From an uncultured Porphyromonadaceae bacterium (GTDB taxonomy: Bacteria; Bacteroidota; Bacteroidia; Bacteroidales; Muribaculaceae), in contig URWH01000135.1 of assembly GCA_900551515.1 (NCBI GenBank), positions 1-5,663 of the forward strand: a DNA stretch of 5,663 nucleotides. The letters run 5' to 3'. Below the pieces are notes generated by a model that saw only the letters and a program-made list of their open reading frames with translations, did not search any database and had not been told where the DNA came from. Each line of letters starts with the position of its first letter. The stretch's first letter is position 1. The position numbers and the translations under genes were made by a program. Shown one piece after another: positions 1-5,663 of the stretch.

Positions 1-747
1 GAAAAAGAGCAGGTCGGCCCGGCGCAATGCCGCGGAGTCGGCGAGATCGATCCCGGCGCCCGCTTTTGCCTGCTGCGATGCGTTGCGCGGCAAGAGCAGA
101 CCGGCAGAGAAATAGCACAGCTGCGTGAGCCCGGAGCAATCGACTGCTTTCGACGAAGCGCCGCCCCAGAGATAGGGCACTCCGCGCATGGCATAGGCGG
201 CATCGGCGATGGCGTCGGCCGAAGGCCCGCGTGCGGCCCATTCGGCAAAATCGGCGACTGCCGACGCCGGCAGATAGCCCTGACGTCCGTCGGGGAGCGT
301 GGCCAGAACGAAAGCCGAGCCGGGAGCCTTGCGGCCTTCCAGTATCGAAAGCCACGTGACATCGCTCACCACATTGCGCGGCGATGCCGAGAGCGTGTCG
401 GCAACCAGATGATGCTCGCCCGACGCCGTGACGATCAGCCGGTCGGCCGAGCGCCAGCGCGCCATCTCCTGTTCAGTTTTCGGAGCAAAAGCGCTGCGGG
501 GGATATATGCCTCATAGCCGTCGGGCATGCGGCACATGCACCAGTCGGCCAGCGAGTCGGAAAGTATCTCCAGTGGCGTGCCGTAGAGAGCCTGCGTCTC
601 CATCTCCGAAGCATGGGCGGGATCATGGCGCAGGCTTGCCGCCGACACATTGACAAGGCCGTAGCCGACAGGCACGGCGCGGTCGGCCGCGATGCCGATG
701 GCAACGGACAGTATGAGGGCAATCGAGACTATTGCACGATGTTTCAT
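1..747 (-). CDS. Secreted SH3b-NlpC/P60 cell-wall peptidase (C-terminus cut by window edge)
   Basis: This is probably a gamma-D-glutamyl-L-diamino acid endopeptidase of the YkfC type, which cleaves peptidoglycan stem peptides in the periplasm during wall turnover or recycling. The 249 visible residues begin with a basic-hydrophobic signal peptide (residues 1-20, likely cut near Ala20-Ala21). Two SH3b-like segments follow (about 27-88 and 100-168); each ends in a 'PDG...GY/AYIP' type strand (PDGYEAYIP near 75-83, LPDGRQGYLP at 151-160). The NlpC/P60 domain starts near 175, with GVPYLWGGASS and the catalytic-cysteine motif DCSG (Cys204). The catalytic histidine and third polar residue must lie beyond position 1, so activity cannot be judged here. 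ATG at 747 is the only in-frame ATG seen nearby. It lies 58 bases after the glmM stop, probably in the same transcript. The exact substrate is inferred from the family. Confidence 0.9.
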   Translation of the reverse strand, partial: MKHRAIVSIALILSVAIGIAADRAVPVGYGLVNVSAASLRHDPAHASEMETQALYGTPLEILSDSLADWCMCRMPDGYEAYIPRSAFAPKTEQEMARWRSADRLIVTASGEHHLVADTLSASPRNVVSDVTWLSILEGRKAPGSAFVLATLPDGRQGYLPASAVADFAEWAARGPSADAIADAAYAMRGVPYLWGGASSKAVDCSGLTQLCYFSAGLLLPRNASQQAKAGAGIDLADSAALRRADLLFF

Positions 748-805
748 CAGCGAGAAGAGTGAGCGGTGATGGGGAAAACGATGAGAGAGACGGTAATAAG
801 TGGCA

Positions 806-2194
806 TCAGACGGTCATTCCGGCAACAACAGCCTTGATGTCGTCGGCAAGAGCGTCGGCTTCGGCCATTGTAGGAGCTTCGGAATAGATGCGTATGATCG
901 GTTCGGTGTTGGATTTGCGCAAGTGCACCCATCCGTTGGCAAAATCGATTTTCACGCCGTCGATGTCGGTGATTTTCTCATTGGCATAGATGCGTTTCAC
1001 CTCATCGAGCAGGGCATCGACATTGATCGAAGGCGTAAGCTGTATCTTGTTTTTGGCAATGGCATAGGCGGGATAGCCGGCTTTCAGCTCCGACACTTTT
1101 TTGCCGCTCTTTGCCAAAAGGGTGAGGAACAGAGCCACGCCCACGAGAGCATCGCGGCCATAATGAGCGGCGGGATAGATCACGCCGCCGTTGCCTTCGC
1201 CGCCGATCACGGCACCCGTGCGCTTCATCTCTGTGGTGACGTTGACCTCACCGACAGCCGAAGCCGTATAGCTGCAACCGTGTGCGAGGGTCACATCGCG
1301 GAGCGCACGCGAAGAGCTGAGGTTGGAAACGGTGGCGCCGGGAGTCTGCGACAGCACATAGTCGGCCACAGCCACAAGCGTGTATTCCTCGACAAACATC
1401 TCGCCGTTTTCCATCACGATGGCGAGACGGTCCACGTCGGGGTCGACCACGAAACCCACATCGGCGCGGCCCTCTTTCATGAGCGATGCGATCTGAGTGA
1501 GATTTTCGGGAATCGGCTCGGGGGTGTGGGCGAAACGTCCGTTGGCCTCGCAATTGAGCTCGATGATATTCTTCACGCCGAGAGCGCGGAGCAACTGCGG
1601 GATGACAACACCGCCAACGGAATTGACAGCGTCGACAGCCACAGTAAAGTTAGCGTCGACAATAGACTGACGGTCAACGAGGTCGAGGGCAAGCACCTGC
1701 TCGATGTGGCGACGGTTGTAGGTATTGTTGGCGAATTCATGTCCAAGATCGGCCACTTCGGCAAAGCGGTAGTCATCGGCAGCGGCAATGCGGAGCACCT
1801 CTTTGCCTTCGGCGTCGTTGAGAAACTCGCCGTGGTGATTGAGAAGCTTCAGAGCGTTCCACTGTGTGGGATTATGGCTGGCCGTGATGATGATGCCGCC
1901 GTCGGCTTTCTCACCGGTGACGGCGATCTCCGTGGTGGGCGTCGAAGCGAGGCCGATGTTGACCACATCAAAGCCCATGGCGCAAAGCGTGGCGACGACG
2001 ATGCCGCTCACCATGCTGCCCGAGAGACGGGCGTCGCGTCCAACGACAATCACATTGGATCCGACCGGCGAATTCTTGCGTATGAACGTTGCGTAGGCAG
2101 CCGTGAATTTGACGATGTCGACCGGCGAAAGGCCTTCTGAGGGGGCACCGCCGATGGTTCCGCGGATGCCGGATATGGATTTTATAAGTGTCAT
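806..2194 (-). CDS. glmM: Phosphoglucosamine mutase (alpha-D-phosphohexomutase family)
   Basis: This enzyme interconverts glucosamine-6-phosphate and glucosamine-1-phosphate in the cytoplasm, the step before GlmU on the route to UDP-GlcNAc for peptidoglycan and LPS. The 462-residue protein has the four-domain phosphohexomutase signature. The catalytic phosphoserine loop is TASHNP with Ser106, the metal loop is DPDVDR (Asp251, Asp253, Asp255), the sugar loop is GGEGNGG (331-337), and the phosphate-binding loop RKSNTEPIIRIY lies at about 426-437. The N-terminal SGIRGT (residues 8-13) is also typical. The length is close to the 445 residues of E. coli GlmM. The sugar and metal loops look more like archaeal and Bacteroidetes mutases than the E. 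coli form, so phosphomannomutase/phosphoglucomutase activity is an alternative. The neighbouring wall peptidase favours GlmM. The gene sits 56 bases downstream of the DUF4827 gene with no terminator between them. Confidence 0.9.
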   Translation of the reverse strand: MTLIKSISGIRGTIGGAPSEGLSPVDIVKFTAAYATFIRKNSPVGSNVIVVGRDARLSGSMVSGIVVATLCAMGFDVVNIGLASTPTTEIAVTGEKADGGIIITASHNPTQWNALKLLNHHGEFLNDAEGKEVLRIAAADDYRFAEVADLGHEFANNTYNRRHIEQVLALDLVDRQSIVDANFTVAVDAVNSVGGVVIPQLLRALGVKNIIELNCEANGRFAHTPEPIPENLTQIASLMKEGRADVGFVVDPDVDRLAIVMENGEMFVEEYTLVAVADYVLSQTPGATVSNLSSSRALRDVTLAHGCSYTASAVGEVNVTTEMKRTGAVIGGEGNGGVIYPAAHYGRDALVGVALFLTLLAKSGKKVSELKAGYPAYAIAKNKIQLTPSINVDALLDEVKRIYANEKITDIDGVKIDFANGWVHLRKSNTEPIIRIYSEAPTMAEADALADDIKAVVAGMTV

Positions 2195-2250
2195 GATGTG
2201 ATGATTGATTGAATATTTGGTGTCAGATCGTGACGGTCGGGCCGGCGCGT

Positions 2251-2829
2251 TTAGATCTGGCTCTTATAGTAACGGATGCGGTAGAGATACGGGATCACGT
2301 AGCTCACCTCGCTTGTCCAGCCATACTGCGATTTGACGATGAGGTTGACATCGCAGCCGAGCTTCAGGAAGTTGAGCGGCATCTGGATGCCTGTGCCCCA
2401 TTGCGATGAAGAGGGGATGGTGAAGTTCTGATAGCGGAACGATGTGGCTGTCTGCGTCATATCATTCTGGTTGCCTTCGCTCGGGGTCGATTCGAGATCG
2501 CCGGCATAGTACGACAGGTTGTAGCGTTTGAAGCGGAAGTAGACCACCTGATCGTCGGCCACCTTCTCGCCCGATCCGGCATCGAGCACTTGCATGTAGA
2601 TGTTGCCGTCTTCGTCAAGCTGATAATACGGCGCTTCGGGACCGGTCAGAAACACCGAATCGGCGGGTATTTCAGGAATCACCCACTGGTCGACAAGGAA
2701 ACGGTTGACGGCCATGTTCTCGTCGTTGAGCAATTCAGAATAGCTGCGGCCGCTTTCGCATGACTGAAGCGTGAAAATCGCCACGACTGAGGCAATGATT
2801 GCAGAAAGTATCTTACTGGATTTTTTCAT
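2251..2829 (-). CDS. DUF4827-type lipoprotein with FKBP-like pattern
   Basis: This is a 192-residue predicted lipoprotein of unproven function. It has a Lys-rich start, a hydrophobic core and a lipobox LQSC, so Cys24 would be the lipidated first residue of the mature protein, placing it in the periplasm or outer membrane. I recognise the sequence as the Bacteroidales DUF4827 family from memory, without a search. The second half has a layout like an FKBP peptidyl-prolyl isomerase: 'DDQVVYFRFKRYNL' at 92-105, then 'QWGTGIQMPLNFLKLG' at 143-158, 'VNLIVKSQYGW' at 161-171, and a last strand 'VIPYLYRIRYYK' at 178-189. These match the order of FKBP core strands and the helix, although the catalytic aromatic pocket is not obviously kept. 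It lies 30 bases after the DHH gene and 56 before glmM, which suggests co-transcription. An envelope chaperone-like role is only an inference. Confidence 0.85.
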   Translation of the reverse strand: MKKSSKILSAIIASVVAIFTLQSCESGRSYSELLNDENMAVNRFLVDQWVIPEIPADSVFLTGPEAPYYQLDEDGNIYMQVLDAGSGEKVADDQVVYFRFKRYNLSYYAGDLESTPSEGNQNDMTQTATSFRYQNFTIPSSSQWGTGIQMPLNFLKLGCDVNLIVKSQYGWTSEVSYVIPYLYRIRYYKSQI

Positions 2830-2859
2830 TATCTTGATTATTGTTATTGTCAGTTTATT

Positions 2860-3909
2860 CTATTTTGAAGGACAGGCATCATCGTCGGGCGGGGGCAGCA
2901 TACCGTCATAACCGGGCATGACGGCAAGCACTTTTTCGATCGCCACGGTAAACGGACAGCGCATCTCTCCGCCGGCAGCGTTGCGATGCCCGCCGCCGCC
3001 GAAATGATCCTCGCAGATCTGTTTGACAGAGAAATCGCCTTTGCTGCGCATCGACACCTTCACATAATCAGGCTCGTCTTCGCGCAGGAATATCGAGTAT
3101 GTGATACCGGGGATGCTGAGGGGCACGTTGACGAGGGCCTCCGTGTCGCCCCGGTGATAGCCGAAGCGCTGCAGTTCCTCGTATGACAACGTGATCAGAG
3201 CGGCCTGATGCTCGCGTAAAATCTGAAGCTTGGAGCTTTGCCCGTAACCCATGATGCGCACGCGCTGCTCGGAATTGGTGTTGAAAAGACGCGTGTAGAT
3301 CGCATCCTTGTCGATGCCCGTGGCCACGAGACGTGCAAGAATGCGGTAGAGCTGCGGATCGTTGGAATTGTAGGAGAAGTTTCCGGTGTCGGTCATCATG
3401 CCTGTGCAGCAGCACATTGCGGCGTCGGGGGTGAGGGCGCTGTCGATGCCGAGAGCTTCGCAAAGCTGAAAAAGGAGCGCGCACGTCGATGACACTTCGG
3501 GATGCGAGATCAGCACGTCGGCTTCGATCAACGGGTTCAGATGATGGTCAACGACCACGCGTGGAGCCCGGGATTCCTCAACCATCGGCGCGGTGCGGTC
3601 GATCCGCTTCAGATCATTGAAATCGAGGCAGAAAATGAGGTCGGCCGAGCGAAAGAGCGTGGCCGCACGGGCTGTCTGGTAAGACGCAATGGTAATGCTG
3701 TCGTAACCCGGCAGGAAACAGAGCGACTGCGGTGGCATATCAGGCACCACGACAGCAGCTTTTTTCCCAAGATTCTCAAGGAGATGCATCAGGAAGAGCG
3801 ACGAGCCGAGGGCATCGCCGTCGGGTGTCATGTGACACACGATAGCGGCGTTGCGGCAATCGGCGAGCAGTCGGCCGAGAGTTTCTATTTGCACCTTTTC
3901 GAAAATCAT
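2860..3909 (-). CDS. DHH/DHHA1 phosphoesterase, NrnA-like (nanoRNase/pAp or pApA phosphatase)
   Basis: This is a cytoplasmic metal-dependent phosphoesterase. NrnA-like relatives hydrolyse short oligoribonucleotides, 3'-phosphoadenosine-5'-phosphate, and in some species c-di-AMP or its product pApA. From the chosen start the protein has 349 residues. Visible motifs are CHMTPDGDALGSS (His26, Asp30, Asp32), LDFND (Asp96), the namesake VVVDHH (Asp121-His122-His123), MTDTGNFSY (Asp174), and the C-terminal DHHA1 substrate loop FGGGGHRNAAGG (303-314). Together these form a complete metal-site set. The frame stays open to an ATG at 3990, but the extra 27 residues would be translated from an AT-rich, promoter-like stretch and do not resemble the family. 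Relatives begin a few residues before the first conserved strand, so ATG 3909 is preferred. A short tail rich in Pro and Asp (about 338-349) follows the fold. The gene leads the four-gene train towards glmM. Confidence 0.9.
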   Translation of the reverse strand: MIFEKVQIETLGRLLADCRNAAIVCHMTPDGDALGSSLFLMHLLENLGKKAAVVVPDMPPQSLCFLPGYDSITIASYQTARAATLFRSADLIFCLDFNDLKRIDRTAPMVEESRAPRVVVDHHLNPLIEADVLISHPEVSSTCALLFQLCEALGIDSALTPDAAMCCCTGMMTDTGNFSYNSNDPQLYRILARLVATGIDKDAIYTRLFNTNSEQRVRIMGYGQSSKLQILREHQAALITLSYEELQRFGYHRGDTEALVNVPLSIPGITYSIFLREDEPDYVKVSMRSKGDFSVKQICEDHFGGGGHRNAAGGEMRCPFTVAIEKVLAVMPGYDGMLPPPDDDACPSK

Positions 3910-3914
3910 AGTTA

Positions 3915-3922
3915 CAAAATTA
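3915..3922 (-). promoter_or_regulatory. Possible Bacteroidales -7 box for the DHH-glmM operon
   Basis: The minus strand reads TAATTTTG here, matching the Bacteroidales sigma-ABfr -7 consensus TAnnTTTG, five bases before the preferred ATG at 3909. No good TTTG -33 element lies 19-21 bases upstream, where the sequence reads TTCTTCCG instead. If the box is used, transcription would begin at or almost at the start codon, giving a nearly leaderless mRNA. The flanking AT-rich patch in otherwise GC-rich DNA supports a regulatory role. Confidence 0.4.
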
Positions 3923-4040
3923 CAAATTCTTTTCGTGTTGGGCGGAAGAATAATTGTTAATTCATCGAAAGACAATGCGAAAGGGCACAACGCAGGTCAT
4001 GAAAGGCCGGTCAACAGGAGCCGAAGGTAACAGAAACGCT

Positions 4041-4077
4041 GACGCCGCTGCAGGAAACAAGCTCCCGCAGCGGCGTC
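4041..4077 (-). terminator. Hairpin terminator downstream of the OmpA-family gene
   Basis: A perfect 11-base-pair inverted repeat (gacgccgctgc at 4041-4051 and gcagcggcgtc at 4067-4077) encloses a 15-base loop. After one mismatch the loop can add three more pairs (gga 4053-4055 with tcc 4063-4065). It begins 22 bases after the OmpA stop codon. In the minus-strand transcript it is followed by a broken U-rich stretch (AGCGTTTCTGTT), so it is a moderate intrinsic terminator. On the other strand a TTTTT run follows (4084-4088), but no plus-strand gene needs it. It separates the OmpA unit from the DHH-glmM operon. Confidence 0.75.
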
Positions 4078-4099
4078 GTTATCGTTTTTGGATTATCGA

Positions 4100-5272
4100 T
4101 CAGTCCTCGAGAGTGCAGATGGAAACGCGGTTCCAGTCGTTTTCCGAGAACATCTCGCCGATGCCTTCGCCTTCAGCCGTGATACGATCGGCGGCGATGT
4201 CGTATTTATTGACGAGCATTGTCTTTACTGATTCGGCACGTGCGGCAGCGAGTTTCTTGTTGAATTCGAGGTTGCCGTCCTTCGAAGCGTAGCCTTTCAC
4301 CACCACTTTGGCATCCTTGTGGGCTTTGAGATAGGAAGCTACCATCTCGACGTTGGGCTGCTGGTCGGCACCGATCTTCGAGCTGCCGATCTTGTAGAAG
4401 ATGTAGCGGACGCTCTGGAGGTTGTTGTTGACTGACTGAACCACTTCGGGTTTGCGGTTCTTGCAAGCCTCGAGCTCGGTGGCAACGGCAGCGGCCTGTG
4501 CCTGTGTGACGGCTCCGGCGGCCTGTGCGGCAGCTATTTCGTCGCGGAGGCCGTTGATGCGGGCGTTAAGAGCGTCGATCTCGGCACTGTTGCCGGCCTC
4601 AGCCGTGCAGAAACCGGGGCCGAAATGATAGGTGAAGCCGAGTGTGAAATTAAACGTAGCCTTGTCGCGGCTGTAGGCAGCTGATGTCTGATCGACATCA
4701 AGGGGAGCATATTCAGTGCCCGTCATGTTGAAAACTACAGCCGGACGCATTGACATCGTGAAGTTTTTGCTGAAATTGAGATTGAAATTCAGCCCTGCCT
4801 TTGTGGCGAAATAGTTCTGATGAAGGAAATCTTCCCAGCCCCAACCGGCTCCGGCCACGGCTTCGATGTCGAAGAAGCGGCGCGGACAGCTGTTGCCGCC
4901 GAAAAGGTTGAAGAGGTTGAACGAACCGTAAGCGCCTACGTAAACGCGGTCGAGAGCCGACGAGCTGTTGCCTGTGAGGTCGATGCCTGCATTGAGAAGT
5001 GCGGGGTCGTTTTCGGTCCAGGAATGGCTGTTGATGATGAAGTCACTCTCAACGCCGAGTGCAAACACCGGTGAGAGCTGTTTCTGAACATGAAAGCCGA
5101 ATGTGCCGCGCATGTCGCCGAAGAAGGCGTGGTCTTTAAGCGGCGTTGCCACACCGGCACCGAGACCGAGCGACCAGTTGTCGGAAAATTTAGGAGCCCG
5201 ATAAACGACGGACTGAGCCTGAGCTGCAAAGAGGCTGCATGCTGCAACGGCAAAGATTACGATCTTTTTCAT
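4100..5272 (-). CDS. OmpA-family outer-membrane protein with peptidoglycan-binding domain
   Basis: This is a major outer-membrane protein that should anchor the outer membrane to peptidoglycan, like OmpA of E. coli or Omp40/41 (Pgm6/Pgm7) of Porphyromonas gingivalis. It has 390 residues: a signal peptide (1-19, AQA before the cut); a beta-barrel of about 200 residues with alternating aromatic strands, ending at FNFTLGFTYHFG (207-218); an Ala/Glu-rich coiled-coil-like linker (about 229-272); and an OmpA C-terminal domain (about 288-388) with VVVKGYASKDGN and NKKLAAARAESV. The peptidoglycan-contacting Arg is present (Arg345). The aspartate of the E. coli 'GYTD' motif is Ser330 here, a substitution I recall in many Bacteroidetes relatives (GYAS). 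Mature cysteines at 128, 222, 270 and 386 could form disulfides. It has its own strong promoter and terminator, so it is probably monocistronic. A close paralogue lies directly upstream. Confidence 0.93.
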   Translation of the reverse strand: MKKIVIFAVAACSLFAAQAQSVVYRAPKFSDNWSLGLGAGVATPLKDHAFFGDMRGTFGFHVQKQLSPVFALGVESDFIINSHSWTENDPALLNAGIDLTGNSSSALDRVYVGAYGSFNLFNLFGGNSCPRRFFDIEAVAGAGWGWEDFLHQNYFATKAGLNFNLNFSKNFTMSMRPAVVFNMTGTEYAPLDVDQTSAAYSRDKATFNFTLGFTYHFGPGFCTAEAGNSAEIDALNARINGLRDEIAAAQAAGAVTQAQAAAVATELEACKNRKPEVVQSVNNNLQSVRYIFYKIGSSKIGADQQPNVEMVASYLKAHKDAKVVVKGYASKDGNLEFNKKLAAARAESVKTMLVNKYDIAADRITAEGEGIGEMFSENDWNRVSICTLED

Positions 5273-5320
5273 ATACTTGTTTTGATATTTGTTTTTAGCG
5301 GTTGAAACGTTTGAGTGCTA

Positions 5321-5352
5321 CAAATATACATTATTAAATAGTATTTTGCAAA
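5321..5352 (-). promoter_or_regulatory. Bacteroidales sigma-ABfr promoter of the OmpA-family gene
   Basis: On the minus strand a -33 element TTTG (5349-5352) is followed, after exactly 20 bases, by a -7 element TATATTTG (5321-5328). This matches the known Bacteroides consensus TTTG-N19-21-TAnnTTTG. Transcription would start roughly 5-8 bases further on, giving a 5' leader of about 40 bases rich in A before the ATG at 5272. No Shine-Dalgarno sequence is seen, as usual in this phylum. A full consensus match fits a highly expressed porin. Confidence 0.8.
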
Positions 5353-5379
5353 AAGAATCTGCCGAACTGCTGCGAACAG

Positions 5380-5416
5380 GGAACAGAAGAGCAGAAGGAC
5401 AGAAGGAACAGAAGAG
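5380..5416. repeat. Purine-rich short direct repeats
   Basis: The 12-mer ggaacagaagag occurs at 5380-5391 and again at 5405-5416. Between them lies a perfect tandem 8-mer, cagaagga twice (5392-5407). The whole patch is almost purely A/G on the plus strand (C/T on the coding strand). It sits between the upstream gene's terminator and the OmpA promoter. It looks like slippage-derived simple sequence, with no function shown. Confidence 0.7.
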
Positions 5417-5531
5417 GCCGAGGGAGACGCGGACCAGCGCCACAATACCATGCGGGTGACAGGCGGGAACGGCGTCGAGGTCGGCGACGCAATGGAAATG
5501 AGTGGGAGCGGAGCTGGGAAGAGCGGAGGGA

Positions 5532-5578
5532 GGGGATGCAAAAAGCCTGCCGGGGGGGGATGCAAAAAAGCCTGCCGG
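5532..5578. repeat. Tandem copy of one terminator arm
   Basis: Two near-identical units lie in tandem: 5532-5553 (ggggatgc, A5, gcctgccgg) and 5556-5578 (ggggatgc, A6, gcctgccgg). They differ by one A. The second unit contains the left arm of the hairpin at 5564-5595, so one half of a terminator has been duplicated with a period of about 24 bases. Both copies can pair with the single right arm at 5583-5594. Confidence 0.85.
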
Positions 5579-5595
5579 AGATGGCAGGCTTTTTT
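5564..5595 (-). terminator. Strong intrinsic terminator of the upstream OmpA-family gene
   Basis: A perfect 13-base-pair inverted repeat (a6-gcctgcc at 5564-5576 and ggcaggc-t6 at 5583-5595) has a 6-base loop. In the minus-strand transcript it forms A6-GCCTGCC / GGCAGGC-U6, the classic GC stem with U-tract. It starts 21 bases after the stop codon of the gene entering at 5663. Its symmetry would also let it work in the other direction. Confidence 0.93.
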
Positions 5596-5616
5596 GTGTA
5601 TGTGGGAAGGGGGGGA

Positions 5617-5663
5617 TTAGTCTTCGAGGGTGCAGATCGAAACGCGGTTCCAGTCGTTTTCGC
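5617..5663 (-). CDS. Second OmpA-family protein, C-terminal end only
   Basis: Only the last 14 complete codons and the TAA stop (5617-5619) are in the window. They translate to ENDWNRVSICTLED, identical to the last 14 residues of the neighbouring 390-residue OmpA-family protein. The two DNA ends differ at only a few, mostly synonymous third positions. It is therefore almost certainly a tandem paralogue with the same peptidoglycan-binding domain, transcribed in the same direction and closed by the hairpin at 5564-5595. Nothing can be said about its barrel or length. Confidence 0.85.
   Translation of the reverse strand, partial: ENDWNRVSICTLED

Larger units (their letters stand above)
5273..5616. 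other. 344-base gene-free spacer between the two OmpA-family genes
   Basis: This stretch holds, from right to left: the upstream gene's terminator, a partial copy of it, a G/A-skewed GC-rich segment, a small inverted repeat (gcgtcg 5472-5477 with cgacgc 5485-5490, 7-base loop), the purine-rich repeats, and the AT-rich promoter of the 4100-5272 gene. Open frames across it encode low-complexity proline- or glycine-rich peptides with no recognisable domain, so I call no gene. Confidence 0.7.

Noticed and set aside
409..762. Plus-strand 117-codon frame opposite the NlpC/P60 gene
   Set aside because: Antisense shadow of a gene with a signal peptide, SH3b segments and the DCSG motif. No recognisable domain.
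800..2140. Plus-strand open frame of 446 codons opposite glmM
   Set aside because: It lies entirely antisense to a gene with all the phosphohexomutase motifs. Its His/Asp/Gly-rich translation has no domain and is the expected mirror of the GC-rich codon use on the other strand.
3502..3960. Plus-strand 152-codon frame opposite the DHH gene
   Set aside because: It covers the DHH catalytic motifs in antisense and its translation shows no conserved pattern.
5472..5490. Small GC inverted repeat (6-bp stem, 7-base loop) as an operator or terminator
   Set aside because: The stem is short, has no U-tract and lies in GC-rich DNA where such pairings arise by chance.
5269..5565. Minus-strand 98-codon frame in the spacer between OmpA genes
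   Set aside because: It runs through the terminator repeat and the OmpA promoter, overlaps the OmpA start, and encodes a low-complexity Pro/Ser/Leu peptide. No ribosomal or promoter context supports it.
5492..5620. Plus-strand 43-codon Gly/Lys-rich frame
   Set aside because: It spans both terminator repeats and ends opposite the stop codon of the upstream OmpA gene. No promoter is seen and the composition is explained by the G-rich spacer.

Overview
The window reads as chromosome of a Bacteroidales bacterium. GC content is moderately high for the group, which would fit a gut Muribaculaceae-like lineage, but the family-level placement is a guess. The main evidence is a textbook Bacteroidales promoter (TTTG-N20-TATATTTG), the absence of Shine-Dalgarno-type leaders, a DUF4827-type lipoprotein next to a Bacteroidetes-type GlmM, and Porphyromonas-like tandem OmpA proteins. 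Every gene I can support lies on the minus strand.

Read in the direction of transcription (right to left), the layout is as follows. At 5617-5663 is the 3' tip of an OmpA-family gene that continues beyond the window. At 5273-5616 is a gene-free spacer. It holds that gene's hairpin terminator, a partial tandem copy of the terminator, a purine-rich repeat patch and the promoter of the next gene. At 4100-5272 is a complete OmpA-family porin/peptidoglycan anchor, closed by its own hairpin at 4041-4077. At 3909-1 is a tight gene train: a DHH/DHHA1 (NrnA-like) phosphoesterase, a DUF4827 lipoprotein, phosphoglucosamine mutase GlmM, and a secreted SH3b-NlpC/P60 peptidase cut by the left window edge. 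The gaps in this train are 30, 56 and 58 bases, with no hairpin terminator seen between the genes, so it is probably one operon.

The common theme is the cell envelope. GlmM makes the glucosamine-1-phosphate needed for peptidoglycan and LPS. The NlpC/P60 enzyme trims or recycles wall peptides. The OmpA proteins tether the outer membrane to peptidoglycan. The DHH enzyme probably degrades nanoRNA, pAp or cyclic-dinucleotide products, and its position beside glmM recalls the c-di-AMP/GlmM linkage of Firmicutes.

I found no wholly new system such as a CRISPR array, mobile element or toxin-antitoxin pair. The most notable points are the tandem OmpA pair with identical C-terminal ends, the duplicated terminator arm, the FKBP-like pattern in the DUF4827 protein, and the DHH-glmM pairing.
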